10,644 bases of DNA from Bacilli bacterium (lineage in GTDB: Bacteria > Bacillota_I > Bacilli_A > ML615J-28 > CAG-698): positions 1-10,644 of the forward strand of contig JAQUYJ010000028.1 in assembly GCA_028691905.1 (NCBI GenBank). Reading direction: 5' to 3'. The notes below the pieces were generated by a model. It was not told where the DNA came from, searched no databases, and saw only the letters and a list, made by a program, of their open reading frames with translations. The position numbers and the translations under genes are program-made. Shown here in pieces: positions 7,365-10,644 of this stretch (its first letter is position 1; each line of letters opens with the position of its first letter).

Positions 7365-9337
7365 TATTCATCCCCCACTCCCGACTCATCTGCTTTTTTA
7401 TACCGATCACGATGAATGATTCGATAGATAATATAAATACCGATAAGAGCAAATATTCCCAGCATAATCATAGGGAAGGCTGCTTTGATCTGATCATCAC
7501 GGTACAGTTTAAATGCCCTTGAATAGGCATCCCGATCAGCACCGATTTGGAAATAATCCATGGCTTTTTGATAGTCTTCTGCTTTCATGTACATTTTACC
7601 AATCCCGATATAAGCATATTCATAGTTGGCATTCTGCGCTACGACCTGTTCCCAGACGGCTGCTGCACTGGTATTGTCACCTACGTATTCAAACTGCGCA
7701 GCCTGGTTGATTAATTTTCCGATATCGGTTAATTCATAGGTCAGGATTGCTTTATTGTTTTTATCCAGTACCAGTACATCTTCCCCATGATAAGTGATTG
7801 CTACTGGATTGCTTAATGTATCAATCTGTGTTCCTTTTTCACGGTTGATGTAGAATGGCTGTCCGGAAATATAAAGTAAATTTCCTTCATTGTCATAGGT
7901 AAACAGTTTCCCCATTTTCCCATCAACGACGGTGTATACACCATAGGCATTGACACCAATCCCTACAAACTTGGAAGGTCCCCGTACGGTTGCTTCGGTT
8001 CCGCCCCGTACATAAATAACGTCCCCTTTCGGTGGTTGATAACCATTGCGGCGAAGAATATCCTTACCGGACGGATTCAATTTTTTAATCATTGCATTGT
8101 CATTGGTGACCAATCCTTCATCATTGGTAGTGGCATAGGAAGTAGCATAGATGAATCCAGCTTTATCAACAGCCATACTGGTAAAGGAAGTATTGATAAT
8201 CGATGATTGTTTTTCCAATTGAGCTTCCGTTGAGAAGTTTCGCCAGAAGATTTCCCATGGAGTCAGGGTAACATAGTTTACCCCGGTGAAACGGTTAAAG
8301 ATTCCGGCCTGGGAGAACTGCATGATTCCTTCATAAACGTTATCTGCTATAATATACATTCTTCCAGTTCGGTCGGTAATCAATGTATTGGGTGAAAAAC
8401 TCTTTGTTTCAAAAGTAACATCATCGGGTGTTGTGACGAATTGTTCCACTTCATAAGTAGTAGGATCAACGATTACGACCTGATTGTTGGCTTTATCACA
8501 GATGTATAATAAATCATCTCCACTGATTTGATTGACAGCCCGGTAAACACTGACTGCTCCATTTAATTTTAATTGGAACATGCCAAGATCCTGCAGTTCA
8601 TTAAGGGTAAAACTGTGATTTTTCGTTGGGGCAGGAGCCGGAGCCGGTGCTTCTTCGGTTACGGTTACTTGAATAGATACGCTTTTTTCAGCGGGATCCG
8701 ATTCTGCAGTTAAAAACAGTTTCCCGGTTACAGTTGTAACACCTGCAGCATCCCCGTAGATAACGAAATCCGAACCTTCTTCTTCTACACGGGCAACCGT
8801 GCTATTGGCTGAAGTCCATTCTACGCGGTCATAAGTTAATCCCGATTCAATTTCATAGTCAATCGTTACTTTACCCAAGATGGCATCATCTTTCTGCAGT
8901 GCAACCTTAGACATATTTTCACGGATCGACAGTTTGAAATCCGGTTCGATAACCGGTTTACCGGCACTTTTGATTGCCCGTAATTCCTGTTCGTCGAATT
9001 TCGTTACATCCACTTTAAAACTGGTTATGGTATCAACCAATGTCAGATTCCCATCCAATACAAATAATAAATGGGAATTGGAATCGATAATATAAAAAGT
9101 TTCATTTCCTAAATCATCCGTAAACAAGAATAAATCTTCAGGGGATGTAAAGGAAGCATTGGGAATCCCTAAGTTGCTTGCAACATAGGGTTCCTGATTG
9201 ACGGTTAAGCCAATTGTTGAATAGATTGGCTGACCTTTATGATCGTAGGTATACCCACTTACTCCTTTCACGGAAACAAAAGAAAGAGCGACGAAAAAGG
9301 TCATGATGACGATAGCTATTTTGATAGTTTGTTTCAT
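7364..9337 (-). CDS. Membrane-anchored beta-propeller protein with inserted Ig-like domain and TPR-like helices
   Basis: A 657-residue exported protein. A signal peptide or anchor (about 5-26) is followed by YTYDHKGQPIYS, typical of NHL-type proteins of this context. The first propeller blade (about 60-103) is interrupted by a BIG2-like domain (about 131-228; VEWTSANSTVARVEE, then YGDAAGVTTVTG). A PAPAPAP linker (230-236) follows. Further blades (about 262-537) contain DDLLYICDKANNQVVIVD, TDRTGRMYIIADN, DKAGFIYATSY and GEDVLVLDKNNKAILTY, so about six blades in all. TPR-like helices (541-609; NYEYAYIGIGKMYMKAEDYQKAMDYF) and one membrane segment (about 619-640) end the protein. The body is outside the cell and the charged tail inside. 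It could bind glycan or report transporter status. No catalytic residues are recognised. Function is unknown; the domain reading is fairly sure. Confidence 0.82.
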   Translation of the reverse strand: MKQTIKIAIVIMTFFVALSFVSVKGVSGYTYDHKGQPIYSTIGLTVNQEPYVASNLGIPNASFTSPEDLFLFTDDLGNETFYIIDSNSHLLFVLDGNLTLVDTITSFKVDVTKFDEQELRAIKSAGKPVIEPDFKLSIRENMSKVALQKDDAILGKVTIDYEIESGLTYDRVEWTSANSTVARVEEEGSDFVIYGDAAGVTTVTGKLFLTAESDPAEKSVSIQVTVTEEAPAPAPAPTKNHSFTLNELQDLGMFQLKLNGAVSVYRAVNQISGDDLLYICDKANNQVVIVDPTTYEVEQFVTTPDDVTFETKSFSPNTLITDRTGRMYIIADNVYEGIMQFSQAGIFNRFTGVNYVTLTPWEIFWRNFSTEAQLEKQSSIINTSFTSMAVDKAGFIYATSYATTNDEGLVTNDNAMIKKLNPSGKDILRRNGYQPPKGDVIYVRGGTEATVRGPSKFVGIGVNAYGVYTVVDGKMGKLFTYDNEGNLLYISGQPFYINREKGTQIDTLSNPVAITYHGEDVLVLDKNNKAILTYELTDIGKLINQAAQFEYVGDNTSAAAVWEQVVAQNANYEYAYIGIGKMYMKAEDYQKAMDYFQIGADRDAYSRAFKLYRDDQIKAAFPMIMLGIFALIGIYIIYRIIHRDRYKKADESGVGDE

Positions 9338-9342
9338 TTCGA

Positions 9343-9347
9343 CCTCC
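9343..9347 (-). promoter_or_regulatory. Ribosome binding site of the propeller gene
   Basis: GGAGG (9347 to 9343) shares its first G with the TAG stop of the upstream permease and lies 5 bases before the ATG at 9337, giving close translational linkage. Confidence 0.85.
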
Positions 9348-10294
9348 TATTTCATTCCAGAATGAGCCATGGTTTCCATTACCTGTGATTGGTTAACGAC
9401 GAAGACAACGATTGGAACCGTAATCATAATCAAACTAACCGCAGCAAGGGTACCCTGTCTGGCTGGACCAGCTGTTGCAATTTGGTTTAAGGCATAGCTG
9501 ACCATTTTATAATCTTCACGATAAATATATTGGGAACCGGATGCAGCCCACAGCGATTGGAATACCAAAATAACGAGGGTTAACCAAGCCGGTTTCACGA
9601 GGGGCATTACTATTTTCCAATAAATTTTCAAGTCTCCGGCTCCATCTATTTTAGCGGATTCAATTAAACTGGTTGGAACCTGTGTCATAAACTGCCGCAT
9701 CAGGAACAAACCAAGTGAATAGGCAAATGCCGGTAAAATCATTGCCCAGTACGTGTCAATCATTCCCATTTCATTAAAGACGATATAGTGGGGAATAGCA
9801 GTAACACTGGCTGGAAACATCAATGAATAAATTACCAGACTGCTGAAGAAGGCAGCTCCCGGAATCTTTGAAAATTTCGCAAGCGGATAGGCACACATCG
9901 ATGCAATAATGACATGACCGACGGTACCTGCAATGGTAATCAAAATCGTGTTAAAGAAATAACGCGAAAATGGTACCAATGAATTTCCTAACGCATTTAC
10001 CAAATCCGAGAAGTTATTGAGTGTCGGATTTCGGACAAAAAAGCGCGGTGGGAACAAGAAGATTTCATCCAATGGTTTAAAGGCATTGTTAACCGTTAAA
10101 ATCAAGGGAAGCAAACTGAATGATCCGGCAATCGCCAGGAAGATAAATAAGGCGATGTCGCCCCCCAGGGAACGGTTCACCCGTTTCTTCTTTTTGGAAC
10201 GCAGGATTATTTTATAATCACTGATTTCTGAGAAGGGACGCGAATCAATGCGAAGGGACTTTCGATCGTTCTTGGTCAATTTTTCTTTTGCCAT
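9347..10294 (-). CDS. Carbohydrate ABC transporter permease, MalG type (first pair)
   Basis: A 315-residue inner-membrane permease of a CUT1 sugar importer. A basic cytoplasmic N-terminus (1-43, with KKKKR at about 34-38) precedes about six membrane segments. The first is near 46-68, followed by NNAFKPLDEIFLFPPRFF, typical of MalG-like proteins. The EAA loop is at 212-231: ESAKIDGAG, then YWKIVMP. The C-terminus VNQSQVMETMAHSGMK aligns by eye with the usual MalG end. The ATG lies three bases after the stop of the upstream MalF-type permease, so the two should form a heterodimer. It is clearly diverged from the second MalG-type protein of the operon: the N-terminus, loop lengths and C-terminus all differ. 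This argues against a recent duplication and for a different partner or substrate. Confidence 0.93.
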   Translation of the reverse strand: MAKEKLTKNDRKSLRIDSRPFSEISDYKIILRSKKKKRVNRSLGGDIALFIFLAIAGSFSLLPLILTVNNAFKPLDEIFLFPPRFFVRNPTLNNFSDLVNALGNSLVPFSRYFFNTILITIAGTVGHVIIASMCAYPLAKFSKIPGAAFFSSLVIYSLMFPASVTAIPHYIVFNEMGMIDTYWAMILPAFAYSLGLFLMRQFMTQVPTSLIESAKIDGAGDLKIYWKIVMPLVKPAWLTLVILVFQSLWAASGSQYIYREDYKMVSYALNQIATAGPARQGTLAAVSLIMITVPIVVFVVNQSQVMETMAHSGMK

Positions 10295-10297
10295 AGA

Positions 10298-10644
10298 TTA
10301 GTCACCCTCCCTTCTGATAATTTTTCTAATTAAAGAGTTCAATCCAATTGCAGAGATGAAAAGAATAGTGGCAATTGCGGAAGCATACCCCATCTCAAAA
10401 CGGATTCCTCCGTAGTCAGCGAGGTGATTGACAATGGTATGACCGGCATAAGCAACACTTGGGAACCCAGCCAGTGCCGTTGTTATCGCACCGATTCCCA
10501 GTGTTGAAGAAATCTGAATAACAGCACTGAAGATGAGCTGTGGTTTCATGGAAGGTAGGGTAATATACCATAATTCCTGCCAACGGTTTTTAATTCCATC
10601 CACTGCAGCAGCTTCATAAAGGGTTTTATCGACTCCTTTCAGCC
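10298..10644 (-). CDS. Sugar ABC transporter permease, MalF type (first pair), 5' end cut by the window edge
   Basis: Only the last 114 residues are in the window; the frame is open to the right edge. The visible part starts in the EAA loop: LKGVDKTLYEAAAVDGI, then WQELWYITLP, the ATPase-docking element of MalF-like permeases. Two or three membrane segments follow, and the loop AYAGHTIVNHLADYGGIRFEMGY is typical of the region before the last helix in LplB-like permeases. A GTG inside the EAA motif (near 10603) could look like a start, but the motif continues upstream in frame, so the gene is truncated by the window rather than short. A solute-binding protein gene is the likely upstream neighbour, as in most such operons, but it lies out of view. 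Confidence 0.92.
   Translation of the reverse strand, partial: LKGVDKTLYEAAAVDGIKNRWQELWYITLPSMKPQLIFSAVIQISSTLGIGAITTALAGFPSVAYAGHTIVNHLADYGGIRFEMGYASAIATILFISAIGLNSLIRKIIRREGD
10306..10310 (-). promoter_or_regulatory. Ribosome binding site of the first MalG-type permease
   Basis: GGAGG (10310 to 10306), followed by GTGA, matches the anti-SD closely. It lies 11 bases before the ATG at 10294 and within the last codons of the upstream gene. Confidence 0.75.

Noticed and set aside
8625..8655. GC-rich repeat in the propeller gene
   Set aside because: It only encodes the Pro-Ala interdomain linker and is too short to be a repeat element or CRISPR.
10298..10603. Short 101-residue permease starting at an internal GTG
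   Set aside because: The EAA motif continues in frame upstream to the window edge, so the GTG codes for an internal valine.

Overview
The window looks like a low- to moderate-GC member of the Firmicutes (Bacillota). Supporting signs are strong AGGAGG-type ribosome binding sites, tightly packed co-directional genes, the standard code (tryptophans are TGG; all five stop codons checked are TAA or TAG) and binding-protein-type sugar ABC permeases in the MalF/MalG (CUT1) style. The species cannot be named from sequence alone. Everything that looks real lies on the minus strand, so the biological order runs from position 10644 down to 1.

Positions 10644 to 1481 hold one apparent operon of seven genes. 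It begins with a MalF-type permease cut by the right edge (10298-10644) and a MalG-type permease (9347-10294). Three unusual envelope proteins follow. The first is a 657-residue secreted or anchored beta-propeller protein with an inserted Ig-like domain, TPR-like helices and a C-terminal membrane anchor (7364-9337). The second is a YIP1-family multi-pass membrane protein (6687-7364). The third is a 1040-residue membrane-anchored DUF5696-like protein whose C-terminal half reads like a glycosidase TIM barrel (3553-6675). A second MalF/MalG-type permease pair ends the operon (2511-3551 and 1481-2521). The junctions checked are very tight: stop and start codons overlap or lie 1 to 11 bases apart, and several Shine-Dalgarno sequences overlap the preceding stop codon. 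A hairpin terminator follows the last gene.

Positions 1480 to 1335 are the only sizeable intergenic region (146 bases). It contains two tandem hairpins, a perfect 9-bp inverted repeat and an extended -10 promoter driving the next gene. Positions 1334 to 1 encode the first 444 residues of a cytoplasmic GH3 beta-N-acetylhexosaminidase (NagZ-like), cut by the left edge. There is no gene-free stretch over 300 bases.

The working model is a glycan-acquisition locus. The DUF5696-like enzyme would trim a glycan outside the membrane, two CUT1-type permease pairs would import the products, and the propeller and YIP1 proteins would play structural, sensing or assembly roles. The neighbouring GH3 enzyme could process amino-sugar products inside the cell. 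The substrate is unknown. No ATPase is present in the window, and no solute-binding protein is visible; one may lie beyond the right edge. The duplicated permease pairs around a conserved-looking trio of envelope proteins are the most likely undescribed system here.
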